Below are positions 1 through 6,168 of a DNA stretch of 7,521 nucleotides, one piece after another; position 1 is the first letter of the stretch, and each line of letters starts with the position of its first letter. The stretch covers positions 1 to 7,521 of the forward strand of contig JAUIKP010000147.1 of assembly GCA_030430725.1 (NCBI GenBank), read 5' to 3'. The DNA is from Nitrospiria bacterium (GTDB lineage: Bacteria > Nitrospirota > Nitrospiria > Nitrospirales > UBA8639). Position numbers and translations under genes: made by a program. Under the pieces are notes generated by a model. It did not search any database. It was not told where the DNA came from and saw only the letters and a program-made list of their open reading frames with translations.

Positions 1-1398
1 GTTGGCAAAAGATAACTCCACAATATCGGCATGCTTGGCCACAAAGGACAAATCCGCCACGTCCTTGGCGGTCATGGCCGACAAGCGAAGGTCGCTGTCG
101 GGGAGATTGATGCCCTTATCGGCTCGCAACTTCGCCGTCCGCAGGCGGGGGTAAGTTATTCGGACAAAAACGCGCCTCTCCTCGACTTTCTCGATAACGC
201 CGCCGATCCTACCGTCGTCGAACCAGATTGATTCCCCAGGTCGAACGTTTTCGAGAACCTCCGGAATTGTGCAACCGATTACGGCGGGGGCCAAAACCTG
301 CCCCCCACTGTCGTAGGTTTCCGGGTGACCGGTCTGAAGGTCGCGGCTCAAGATGAGTACGTCGCCTTGCCGCAAGGAGATGGCGTTCTCACGAGGGGGA
401 AGCTCGCCCACAGAGGCCTTGCCGTCCTTTCCATGCGCTAGCCCGCGCTCGTGAATCAGAACCGTACCCGGAACAACATAAGTCGTCTTGTTGGCCTCCA
501 CCCAGCACCCATTACCGGTCACATCAACGACGGTAAAAATCCTTTTGGATTTCCGGGCGTCAGTGAGTTTCATTCGATCACCGGAGCGCAAGCCGGTCAG
601 CCACGTATCCGGAACAGGTAGGGAAGCATCTGCCCGCACGGGTGGCGGGGAAGGAGAAGACGCCGCAGTCAACCACACCCGCGCAGGGTCAATGACACGC
701 CCATAGCTATCGCGTCTTGGACGAATTTTGACCACAGCCTGGCGCGGCTCAATCGGCCCGGTGCGCAACTTCGGCCCGGCCAGATCCATGACGACCCGAC
801 AGGATCGTCCCAAAGATTGTTCCGCTCTCCTCAGATGCTCGATCATCCGCAACCACGCCGGGGCGTCGTCATGTGCGCAATTGATGCGCATGCAATCCAT
901 GCCTTGTTGAAGCAGGTTATGAACGAGAGTGTAATCATTCGCCGCCTCAGGGGGCATGGTGACCATAATTCGGACTCCACGCTCGGGAGTGGACTGGCCC
1001 AAAAGCCCCTCGGTGTGCTCGGAAAGTAGCTGCTCCCCATGCCGGAAATCGACCGCTGCCGCCTCTTGCGACTTTACCTTCCAAGAAACTCCCCTCAGGC
1101 GATGCAGAACTTCAAGAACCGCATCGATGGTGGCCAGAACATTCGATTCGGCACGCCCGAGTGATGAAAGTCCCAACCCAACTAATTGTAACTGCAACGG
1201 GCGGAGGTCGCGGCGCCGGAGGGCAAGATAATGCAGTAAGTTTTGGGCGCTCTCTCGATAATTGGCATGCACCTTTTCGAGTCGTTCCAGAGACCTGGCC
1301 GCCTCGGCGACCATATCCGTACGAATGGCGATGAGTTCCTTGAGAACCCTATCGATCTGCCCATTTCCCGAGTAAGCGCCGTCCGTAGTATTTTCCAT
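1..1398 (-). CDS. pyk: Pyruvate kinase-like protein, atypical long form, N-terminal 466 codons (C-terminus off the window)
   Basis: Pyruvate kinase converts phosphoenolpyruvate and ADP to pyruvate and ATP in the cytosol. The frame is open from ATG at 1398 to the left edge. Residues 142-148 (VRIMVTM) fit the first barrel strand. GMDCMRINCAHDD (166-178) fits the family's ARLNFSHG segment, with Arg171, Asn173 and His176 kept. DLAGPKLRTG (205-214) fits the DTKGPEIRTG segment before the B domain. FDDGRIG (393-399) and KGINLPD (428-434) fit its end and the return to the barrel, which continues to VELSFAN (460-466). The metal-binding Glu/Asp, the catalytic Lys and the C-terminal domain would lie off-window. 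Oddities: a 140-residue charged, helical-looking N-terminal extension, about 215 residues between barrel segments where a B domain usually has about 100, and Lys210 where K+-dependent enzymes have Glu. A weak GGAA lies upstream of the ATG; TGA at 1498-1500 bounds the frame. Family assignment is firm; activity is not demonstrable from this half. Confidence 0.85.
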   Translation of the reverse strand, partial: MENTTDGAYSGNGQIDRVLKELIAIRTDMVAEAARSLERLEKVHANYRESAQNLLHYLALRRRDLRPLQLQLVGLGLSSLGRAESNVLATIDAVLEVLHRLRGVSWKVKSQEAAAVDFRHGEQLLSEHTEGLLGQSTPERGVRIMVTMPPEAANDYTLVHNLLQQGMDCMRINCAHDDAPAWLRMIEHLRRAEQSLGRSCRVVMDLAGPKLRTGPIEPRQAVVKIRPRRDSYGRVIDPARVWLTAASSPSPPPVRADASLPVPDTWLTGLRSGDRMKLTDARKSKRIFTVVDVTGNGCWVEANKTTYVVPGTVLIHERGLAHGKDGKASVGELPPRENAISLRQGDVLILSRDLQTGHPETYDSGGQVLAPAVIGCTIPEVLENVRPGESIWFDDGRIGGVIEKVEERRVFVRITYPRLRTAKLRADKGINLPDSDLRLSAMTAKDVADLSFVAKHADIVELSFAN

Positions 1399-1444
1399 TG
1401 TGCTGTTCCAAATTGGGAAAACGATGCCTCGCCACAGCCAAGGC

Positions 1445-1571
1445 AGGTGAGACAAACATTTTCCAGTTGTAACCGGCGGACTGGCGTAAATCAGGGCTCA
1501 TAGCGCTTCACGAACCTCCCATTCCCCACAAACCCCGGCATTCCAGGTTTTTACTACCTGCTGTCTCACCT
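1445..1571. repeat. Spaced 10-base inverted repeat upstream of the pyruvate kinase gene
   Basis: AGGTGAGACA at 1445-1454 is the exact reverse complement of TGTCTCACCT at 1562-1571, with 107 bases between the arms. The near arm is 47 bases upstream of the pyruvate kinase ATG. A two-site operator with looping, or a long-range RNA stem in the leader, would both fit. A perfect 10-base match somewhere in a region this size is not very unlikely by chance (my rough estimate is several percent), so this is a weak call. Confidence 0.25.
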
Positions 1572-1728
1572 AATCTTCTTTTCGCCGTCCAATGCTGAGC
1601 CAGCGCCATCCGCCGAACGCTGTGACTAGCGAAGCATTCAAGAGGATCCTAACCCAGGGACTGTTTCGCCGCCATATATTTTACGTTACACGTGTGTGAC
1701 ATTTTTAGAAATTATGGGCAAAGAACAA

Positions 1729-1741
1729 CCACATAAAGTGG
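1729..1741 (-). terminator. Possible weak terminator hairpin after the sensor kinase gene
   Basis: On the minus strand, CCAC and GTGG pair around a five-base loop, 26 bases beyond the kinase stop codon, followed by a T-rich run (TTGTTCTTT). A four-base-pair stem is too short for a good intrinsic terminator, so transcription of the two-component operon may end elsewhere or be Rho-dependent. Confidence 0.2.
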
Positions 1742-1767
1742 AGGTACGGAAGAAGAAAATTGAAAGA

Positions 1768-3150
1768 CTATAAAAGGTTGGTTGAGAGATTGGGGGAGGA
1801 AACAGGCAAAATGACCTCCACGGTGGTACCTTTTCCCAATTCACTCTGTACGCGAAGTTTGCCATCGAGCAATTGGAGCAGATGCTTGACGATGGAGAGC
1901 CCAAGACCCGTCCCACCTTCTGCACGGGACCGCGCTCGATCCACCCGATAAAATCGTTCAGTAATCCTTGGAAGATCCGTCGAAGGAATACCCTGGCCTG
2001 AATCCGTGACCTGCAGTGAGATCCGCTCATCCCCAAAAGATATGGCTTGAAACGATATGGTGCCCCCGGCAGACGTATATTTAATGGCATTATCCACGAG
2101 ATTCACCAGAATCTGAATCAACCGATCCCTATCAACCCAGGCACTGAACTCGACGCCGATCGTATTGGAAATCTGCAGATTTTTTTTCGACAGTTGATGT
2201 TGAAACATCTCACAGACATCCTGCGCCACTTCACACAACGGTACGGATTCACAACGCAGGACGACTTTTCCCGATTCAATTTCCGAGAGGCTTCGTAAGT
2301 CTTCTACTAACCGACTGAGCCGCACCGCATGTTGGTGGGCCACCTGCACAAATTTCCGATTGTTGGGAGTTTCCAATGACGGTTCATCCACAAGCGTTTC
2401 CAAATACCCGACAATGGCCGTCAGCGGGGTCCGCAGTTCATGGGACACGTTCTCAACAAACTCTGTCCGTACCTGTTCCAATTTGCGCAATTGGGTGACG
2501 TCATGCAACACCAGCACACTTCCCTTTTTCTGATTGGACAAGGGAAAAGGAAGCGCATAAACCTCTAACACCATGGAAACGGGAGGATGCAATGTGACTT
2601 CAGCCTTTCGCTGCTCATGCCACGCCAATTCCTGACAGCCTTCAACCAAATTTGCCAGCTCCTGATTTCTGATGATTTCCCACAGGGATCGTCCTTGAAT
2701 CGCCTGGGCGTCCAATCCCAATATTCGTTGGGCGCTGGAATTGGTGAACAACACCTTCCCTCCGGGATCGAAGGCCACCACGCCTTCCACCAAATTTTCC
2801 ATGATGGCGATAATCTTCGTCCGTTCCTCCTCCAGACTGGTCATCCGTGTCTTCACATTTTCCACAAGGCGCTGGATATGGGCTCCCAATGCATCGGGTT
2901 CCAATACATGAGAAGCTTTCGCCTCCTCCATTCCACTGAGCCGTTCAAGTTGACGAAGGCCTGTCATGACATCTACATGGCTTTTTCTTGTCTGAGCCCA
3001 GATGTCCCGGGTCAGCCACACCGCCACACCAACCAGACCAGCCCCGAATACCACCACCACCCAGAATGGCCATTCCCAGGCGACCGCCACACCCACTCCG
3101 ATCATGGCCGCCACCATCCAGCCCACAAAAATGCGCGAAGGATCAGGCAT
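1768..3150 (-). CDS. phoR: PhoR-type sensor histidine kinase (460 aa)
   Basis: This is an inner-membrane histidine kinase that autophosphorylates and passes phosphate to the regulator encoded just upstream. Two hydrophobic segments (about 8-25 and 29-47) are separated by only a few residues, so there is almost no periplasmic sensor, as in E. coli PhoR, which reads the Pst transporter and PhoU instead. A linker (48-110), a PAS-like domain (about 112-220) and the dimerisation/phosphoacceptor domain follow, with FVENVSHELRTPL placing the acceptor at His237. The ATPase domain shows the N box (NLVDNAIKY, Asn350 and Asn354), G1 (DSGQGI, 383-388), F box (Phe400) and G2 (GTGLGLS, 413-419). No clear HAMP domain is seen. 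All catalytic boxes are intact. The ATG has no good ribosome binding site, and an upstream TGA in frame rules out a longer protein. Kinase function is very sure; the phosphate signal is inferred from architecture and partner. Confidence 0.9.
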   Translation of the reverse strand: MPDPSRIFVGWMVAAMIGVGVAVAWEWPFWVVVVFGAGLVGVAVWLTRDIWAQTRKSHVDVMTGLRQLERLSGMEEAKASHVLEPDALGAHIQRLVENVKTRMTSLEEERTKIIAIMENLVEGVVAFDPGGKVLFTNSSAQRILGLDAQAIQGRSLWEIIRNQELANLVEGCQELAWHEQRKAEVTLHPPVSMVLEVYALPFPLSNQKKGSVLVLHDVTQLRKLEQVRTEFVENVSHELRTPLTAIVGYLETLVDEPSLETPNNRKFVQVAHQHAVRLSRLVEDLRSLSEIESGKVVLRCESVPLCEVAQDVCEMFQHQLSKKNLQISNTIGVEFSAWVDRDRLIQILVNLVDNAIKYTSAGGTISFQAISFGDERISLQVTDSGQGIPSTDLPRITERFYRVDRARSRAEGGTGLGLSIVKHLLQLLDGKLRVQSELGKGTTVEVILPVSSPNLSTNLL

Positions 3151-3169
3151 GGATGAGGGTCGCTTTCAT
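3143..3169 (-). promoter_or_regulatory. Eight-codon mini-cistron overlapping the sensor kinase start
   Basis: In the 29-base gap between regulator and kinase, an ATG at 3169 follows GGTGAG at a spacing of four bases and reads MKATLIHA before a TGA at 3143-3145. It spans the kinase ATG (3148-3150) in another frame. The kinase ATG itself is preceded by a pyrimidine-rich stretch (CCCTCATCC) without a Shine-Dalgarno match. Ribosomes ending the mini-cistron could re-initiate on the kinase, which would couple kinase translation to the regulator at a reduced rate. Frame and spacing are seen; the coupling role is inference. Confidence 0.3.
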
Positions 3170-3179
3170 CAGACTCACC

Positions 3180-3872
3180 TCAGACCGCCCCCGACTCAAA
3201 ACGATAGCCCACACCTTTGACCGTCACAATCCGCGTGTATTCCCTTCCTAGCTTTTCCCGGAGCCGCCGAATGTGCACATCCACCGTCCGCGATTCAATA
3301 TCCACGGCATTGGAATAGCTCCATACCGTTTCCAAGATTTGCTCTCGGCTCAGGACCCGGCCATTCGCCCGCATCAACGCACAAAGCAGATCGAACTCCT
3401 TGACGGTTAACTCCACCACGGTTCCGTCCACGGTCACCTGGTGTTTCCCTTCATCCACCTGGAGTGTTCCAACCCGTTTGATTAACGGCATGTCCAACCC
3501 TTGACCCCGCCGCAACACGGCTTTCACTCTGGCGATCAGTTCCCTCGGGCTAAAGGGTTTCACCATATAGTCATCGGCCCCCATCTCCAGCCCCACAATA
3601 CGGTCCACTTCCTCGGCCTTCGCCGTCAGCATGATAATGGCGATCGAAGATGTTTTCGGGTCTTTTCTCAATTTCCGGCAGACCTCTAAACCATCCACCC
3701 CCGGCAACATCAGATCCAGGACCATAAGATCCGGAGTACGTTCCCTGGCCACTTGCAAGGCCGTTTCCCCATCACGCGCCTCCAGGCACTTCAGCCCTTC
3801 CTTTTCCAAATGATACTTGACCAACTCCACCAGATCCTTTTCATCATCAACGACTAACACGGTTGCAGCCAT
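3180..3872 (-). CDS. phoB: PhoB-type response regulator, OmpR/PhoB family (230 aa)
   Basis: This is a cytosolic DNA-binding regulator activated by phosphorylation from the kinase encoded 29 bases downstream. The receiver domain (about 4-118) has the acidic pair Asp9/Asp10, the phosphoacceptor Asp53 in LMVLDLMLPG, Thr83 in MLTAK and Lys105 in MVKPFSP, all conserved. The winged-helix domain (about 133-228) shows the typical LTVKEFDLL, GRVLSREQIL and TVDVHIRRLREKL segments, the last carrying the recognition helix, and ends with VKGVGYRF in the wing. Length is normal for the family. The start is fixed by a GAGGAG ribosome binding site eight bases upstream. No clear PhoB box was found upstream, so autoregulation is not supported. 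Response-regulator function is nearly certain. Assignment to PhoB rather than another OmpR-family member rests on overall similarity and the PhoR-like partner. Confidence 0.92.
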   Translation of the reverse strand: MAATVLVVDDEKDLVELVKYHLEKEGLKCLEARDGETALQVARERTPDLMVLDLMLPGVDGLEVCRKLRKDPKTSSIAIIMLTAKAEEVDRIVGLEMGADDYMVKPFSPRELIARVKAVLRRGQGLDMPLIKRVGTLQVDEGKHQVTVDGTVVELTVKEFDLLCALMRANGRVLSREQILETVWSYSNAVDIESRTVDVHIRRLREKLGREYTRIVTVKGVGYRFESGAV

Positions 3873-3880
3873 AAGACATT

Positions 3881-3886
3881 CTCCTC
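3881..3886 (-). promoter_or_regulatory. Ribosome binding site of the response regulator
   Basis: GAGGAG reads on the minus strand eight bases before the ATG at 3872. It supports this start and contrasts with the poor site of the kinase that follows, which suggests the regulator is made in excess over the kinase, as is usual for such pairs. Confidence 0.75.
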
Positions 3887-3961
3887 AGCAGGGACCCTTG
3901 AATAATTGAATTTTCACCGGATAAACAAACCCGATCCCATTTCGCGGAAATCAGAAGCGAT

Positions 3962-3986
3962 GGGGGGACGGTTCACAAAGCCCCCC
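3962..3986. repeat. G6/C6 hairpin upstream of the response regulator
   Basis: Six G (3962-3967) and six C (3981-3986) can pair around a 13-base loop on either strand. It lies about 90 bases upstream of the regulator ATG. Neither side is followed by a T run, so it is not a standard terminator. It could sit in the regulator's leader or 3' of the nuclease transcript; a role is not shown. Confidence 0.3.
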
Positions 3987-4006
3987 TGTCCTGAGGTTCC
4001 TCGAAG

Positions 4007-4038
4007 AAAAAACCACAGGATGGCTTGCAGCGTCCTGG
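4007..4038 (-). terminator. Candidate intrinsic terminator after the nuclease gene
   Basis: Reading the minus strand, CCAGGA (4038-4033) pairs with TCCTGTGG (4020-4013) leaving a two-base bulge, an inner GC/GC pairing is possible in the loop, and six T follow at once (4012-4007), then CTTC. It lies about 130 bases past the nuclease stop and before the regulator, so it would separate the two transcripts. The bulge lowers confidence. Confidence 0.4.
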
Positions 4039-4145
4039 AGCGCGCGGCCATTGTCGCAAAGCGGATCGTACAGGTGACTACGTCGGCCTGACAAATGAGC
4101 AACCTACCTGAGCACAGTCGCTCCGGCAAATACCGTGAACGCCAT

Positions 4146-4165
4146 GAACGGTCGTTTCACCGTTC
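4146..4165. repeat. Perfect 7-bp hairpin just past the nuclease stop codon
   Basis: GAACGGT (4146-4152) and ACCGTTC (4159-4165) pair exactly around a six-base loop, starting four bases after the nuclease stop (4170-4172). On the minus strand the hairpin is not followed by a T run, so it may protect the mRNA 3' end or assist Rho-dependent ending rather than terminate on its own. Confidence 0.35.
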
Positions 4166-4169
4166 CCCT

Positions 4170-5660
4170 TCAGTGTGTCTGTGCTTCAGCCCTACCCTGA
4201 CTCTTATGTGCATGATGGCCAAAATATCGTGTAATGGCTGCCATGGCATAGCAATCATCTTCGTTATATTCCAAAATTCTATTCAGTAGGGCTTCATCGG
4301 CCGGATTCGCTAAATAATCGTTATACCAGGCAATGGAGTTGGCTCCGGACGGGTCCACGTCTCTCCACTGAAACCCGATAAACTTCGCAATATGTTTAAT
4401 TCCGTATGAAAATGTCGGCCAATCAGAATATTCCACAATAAGGTCTTGATACAAATCAAATTCGCAGGCCTTATACTTTTCAAAGGTTTCGGCATCCAGA
4501 TGATATTTTTCCATCAGACGTTTCAGCGTCGACCGTTCTTTATGGGAATACACATAATAGACAGCATGGTCCGTCGATTGAATAAATTCCCAGAAGTCCC
4601 TGACCGTCTGCTCTTCGTCTTCCGGTCTTTTAGCCAAATAATACGTAAAGTGAGCCGGCCTTTTTCCATCCTGAATGACCATACCGAACAGATAGGTGAC
4701 GCCACGGGTCGGATCATCTTCAATATCAAAATAAATCTCCCGATCCGCCTCCGGAAACGTATAGCCTGGGCGGATTCTCGGCTTCCCCTCTACCAGAACC
4801 TGCGCCCGCTCTTTCATCCGGGTCAGGGAGACTTTTCCCATTCGCGGAATCTTATGAGGCGGCTTGAGATAGGTCTGCACATCCATGCGAGCAATATCTC
4901 GAATCGTTCGAAGCCCCTGCTCCCTGAGCGCAAATTTTTGTTTGCCCACAAAGAACAAACCGGTGGGATCGGATTCGTCTTTCACCCATCGGTAACAGCG
5001 GCTAAACCATCCGCACATGGTGCAGTGACTTCCCAGCACCGGTTCCGACATCTCTTCTCCGGACACCAGTTGCTGAACGTCCTGCATGGCTTGGGTAAAC
5101 CGATCTTCAAATGGAGCCGGATCAAATTCTTCCAACTGTTTGTCCACATTAATGATCCGGCCACCCGCTGGAACGGTTCCCTGAATCTTCTCAAGTAACA
5201 GCCGATAAAACAAAATCTGAAAGGCGTAATGTTCTTTAAACTTAGGTTTCTTGCCGTCCGCCTCTTCCCAGCCTTTTCCAGCCTTAATATCAATCGGCTC
5301 ATAAAGATATTCGCCAAAGCGAGACGTCCCATCTTCACGTTTCACTAACAAATCCGGTCGCCCGACAAATTGTTCATGGATCAGACCGCCTTGATAAATC
5401 ACAGGAGCTCCATGCTCCATGGCCAACAGGGTTTCTTGAAATGCCGGCTCTACCGCTAGATTTTGCAAATCCACGATCTCCTGATCGCCGAGCGAAGTCA
5501 TATAATCCCGTTCAGTCTGCAACCCCACTTCCCACAACAATTTCACAAATGAACTGACTTCGGATTTCTCCGAAGGATCGCCATTGCTATCCAGATACAC
5601 GCGATGCAGACACTTGGTGTAATTATAGAGGTCTTGAGCGGTAACTCGATGTCGGGCCAT
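4170..5660 (-). CDS. TM0106-family RecB-like nuclease: Cas4-like Fe-S nuclease fused to an RNase H-like exonuclease (496 aa)
   Basis: This is predicted to be a cytosolic DNA- or RNA-degrading enzyme with two separate active sites. The N-terminal half is a PD-(D/E)XK nuclease: GRPDLL (100-105, Asp103), PIDIKAGK (122-129, Asp124 and Lys126) and a QxxxY motif (Gln148, Tyr152). Cys17 together with Cys213, Cys216 and Cys222 matches the four-cysteine 4Fe-4S arrangement of Cas4 and AddB. After a linker that may hold a helix-hairpin-helix (GLRTIRDIARM, 249-259), the C-terminal half is RNase H-like (YprB type): YFDIEDDP (310-317, Asp312 and Glu314), YSHKERSTL (371-379), Asp402 and EYNEDDCYAM (464-473, Asp468/Asp469). 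All key residues look intact. TGA lies two codons before the ATG in frame, which fixes the start; there is no clear ribosome binding site. No CRISPR array or other repair gene is nearby. The physiological role of the family is, to my knowledge, unknown. Confidence 0.88.
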   Translation of the reverse strand: MARHRVTAQDLYNYTKCLHRVYLDSNGDPSEKSEVSSFVKLLWEVGLQTERDYMTSLGDQEIVDLQNLAVEPAFQETLLAMEHGAPVIYQGGLIHEQFVGRPDLLVKREDGTSRFGEYLYEPIDIKAGKGWEEADGKKPKFKEHYAFQILFYRLLLEKIQGTVPAGGRIINVDKQLEEFDPAPFEDRFTQAMQDVQQLVSGEEMSEPVLGSHCTMCGWFSRCYRWVKDESDPTGLFFVGKQKFALREQGLRTIRDIARMDVQTYLKPPHKIPRMGKVSLTRMKERAQVLVEGKPRIRPGYTFPEADREIYFDIEDDPTRGVTYLFGMVIQDGKRPAHFTYYLAKRPEDEEQTVRDFWEFIQSTDHAVYYVYSHKERSTLKRLMEKYHLDAETFEKYKACEFDLYQDLIVEYSDWPTFSYGIKHIAKFIGFQWRDVDPSGANSIAWYNDYLANPADEALLNRILEYNEDDCYAMAAITRYFGHHAHKSQGRAEAQTH

Positions 5661-5723
5661 GTTTCAGGAAGGAATGAAGCAGATGTTCACATTGGGAATA
5701 ACCTGTCATCGCTGTGGCCACCC

Positions 5724-5732
5724 ATACTAACA
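5724..5732 (-). promoter_or_regulatory. Possible extended -10 promoter of the nuclease gene
   Basis: The minus strand reads TGTTAGTAT here: a TG one base before TAGTAT, which matches TATAAT at four of six positions. A -35 at the right distance (TCGGTC) is poor, which an extended -10 can tolerate. It would give a leader of roughly 55-60 bases before the ATG. Weak, motif-only evidence. Confidence 0.22.
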
Positions 5733-5811
5733 CAACAGGAAGAAAAGACCGAATAGCCATCGACCTTGCCTGGACATGACTTGAATCACCCTAGACACAT
5801 AATTCTGCAGA

Positions 5812-5827
5812 CAGAGAAACCTCTCTG
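5812..5827. repeat. Hairpin, 6-bp stem with AACC loop (plus strand)
   Basis: CAGAGA and TCTCTG pair exactly around four bases, and TGCA on both flanks can add pairs across a bulge. No T run follows on either strand. It is ten bases from the next, stronger hairpin. Confidence 0.35.
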
Positions 5828-5836
5828 CACATGTCA

Positions 5837-5866
5837 GCGCTGGACTCGGTCGGACCTTCCCAGCGC
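5837..5866. repeat. Hairpin, perfect 7-bp GC-rich stem with inner pairing
   Basis: GCGCTGG (5837-5843) pairs with CCAGCGC (5860-5866); inside the 16-base loop GGT (5848-5850) can pair with ACC (5854-5856), giving a nearly symmetric two-step stem. No T run follows on either strand, so it is unlikely to be a terminator. It is the strongest structure in the divergent region. Confidence 0.4.
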
Positions 5867-6009
5867 GCTATCGGATGCCCCGCAATACCCCCAGCCACCT
5901 TACTTGGAGTCCTCCGGAGACACCTGCGTTCTCGGCACTGTTTACATTGATGTGATCGACCCCTAACAGACTGGCAACTTTCAGCACGTACTCTTGCCTC
6001 CATCAGAAC

Positions 6010-6036
6010 GGACAAGGAAGCCCGGCAACGTTGTCC
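6010..6036. repeat. Inverted repeat with two competing pairings
   Basis: GGACAA (6010-6015) pairs with TTGTCC (6031-6036). The adjoining GGAAG (6016-6020) can instead pair with CTTCC (6036-6040). The two stems interleave and share a base, so they would mostly exclude each other. It lies about 140 bases upstream of the exported propeller gene. Confidence 0.3.
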
Positions 6037-6161
6037 TTCCATGGCGTTTCGGTTGACCCACATGTCTCATCATCAGTGGAGGATCGCTACACACGTTTTG
6101 GGAAGCTGGAAAGAAATGTTTGATCGTATCCATCTGTTCAATAGTAAACCACTCATTCAAC

Positions 6162-6168
6162 AAGGAGG
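6162..6168 (+). promoter_or_regulatory. Strong ribosome binding site of the propeller protein gene
   Basis: AAGGAGG, a near-perfect anti-16S match, ends five bases before the ATG at 6174 and fixes that start. It is the best site in the window and suggests efficient translation. Confidence 0.85.

Larger units (their letters stand above)
1399..1767. other. Gene-free leader between the pyruvate kinase start and the kinase gene end
   Basis: I find no credible gene in these 369 bases. Since both flanking genes run on the minus strand, this should hold the pyruvate kinase promoter and leader, but I could not find a convincing -35/-10 pair. It contains a 10-base inverted repeat (arms 1445-1454 and 1562-1571), a small hairpin with a CAGGT/ACCTG stem at 1544-1560, and an 8-base palindrome ACACGTGT at 1688-1695. 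The part from about 1680 to 1765 is more AT-rich than the flanking genes. Confidence 0.6.
3873..4169. other. Intergenic region between nuclease gene end and regulator start
   Basis: These 297 bases hold no convincing gene. They should contain the end of the nuclease transcript and the promoter of the regulator-kinase operon. An AT-rich patch (about 3900-3930) has, on the minus strand, a TTGTTT and poor -10 candidates about 15-18 bases on, roughly 35-55 bases before the regulator ATG. That is the likeliest promoter area but only a weak match. I looked for PhoB-box repeats (CTGTCAT-like) and saw none. Confidence 0.4.

Noticed and set aside
2587..3156. 189-codon open frame on the plus strand opposite the sensor kinase
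   Set aside because: It is antisense to the PAS and membrane parts of a complete kinase, and its His/Pro-rich, low-complexity end is typical of a shadow frame.
3873..4000. PhoB-box operator upstream of the regulator
   Set aside because: No tandem CTGTCAT-like repeats with the right spacing were found, so autoregulation by this route is unsupported.
3914..4129. 71-codon minus-strand frame between nuclease and regulator
   Set aside because: It covers the candidate terminator and the G6/C6 hairpin, has no ribosome binding site I can see, and resembles no known family.
4446..5198. 250-codon open frame on the plus strand inside the nuclease gene
   Set aside because: It lies wholly antisense to a gene with intact, recognisable catalytic motifs. 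Its translation resembles no family I know, and it has no convincing ribosome binding site.
4170..5660. Cas4 gene of a CRISPR system
   Set aside because: The Fe-S nuclease half is Cas4-like, but the RNase H-like second half defines the TM0106-type family, and there is no repeat array or other cas gene in the window.
5791..6063. 90-codon Cys/Arg-rich frame on the minus strand in the divergent region
   Set aside because: It has no ribosome binding site that I can see and unbalanced composition, and the region is explained better by hairpins. It could be a non-coding repeat read by chance.
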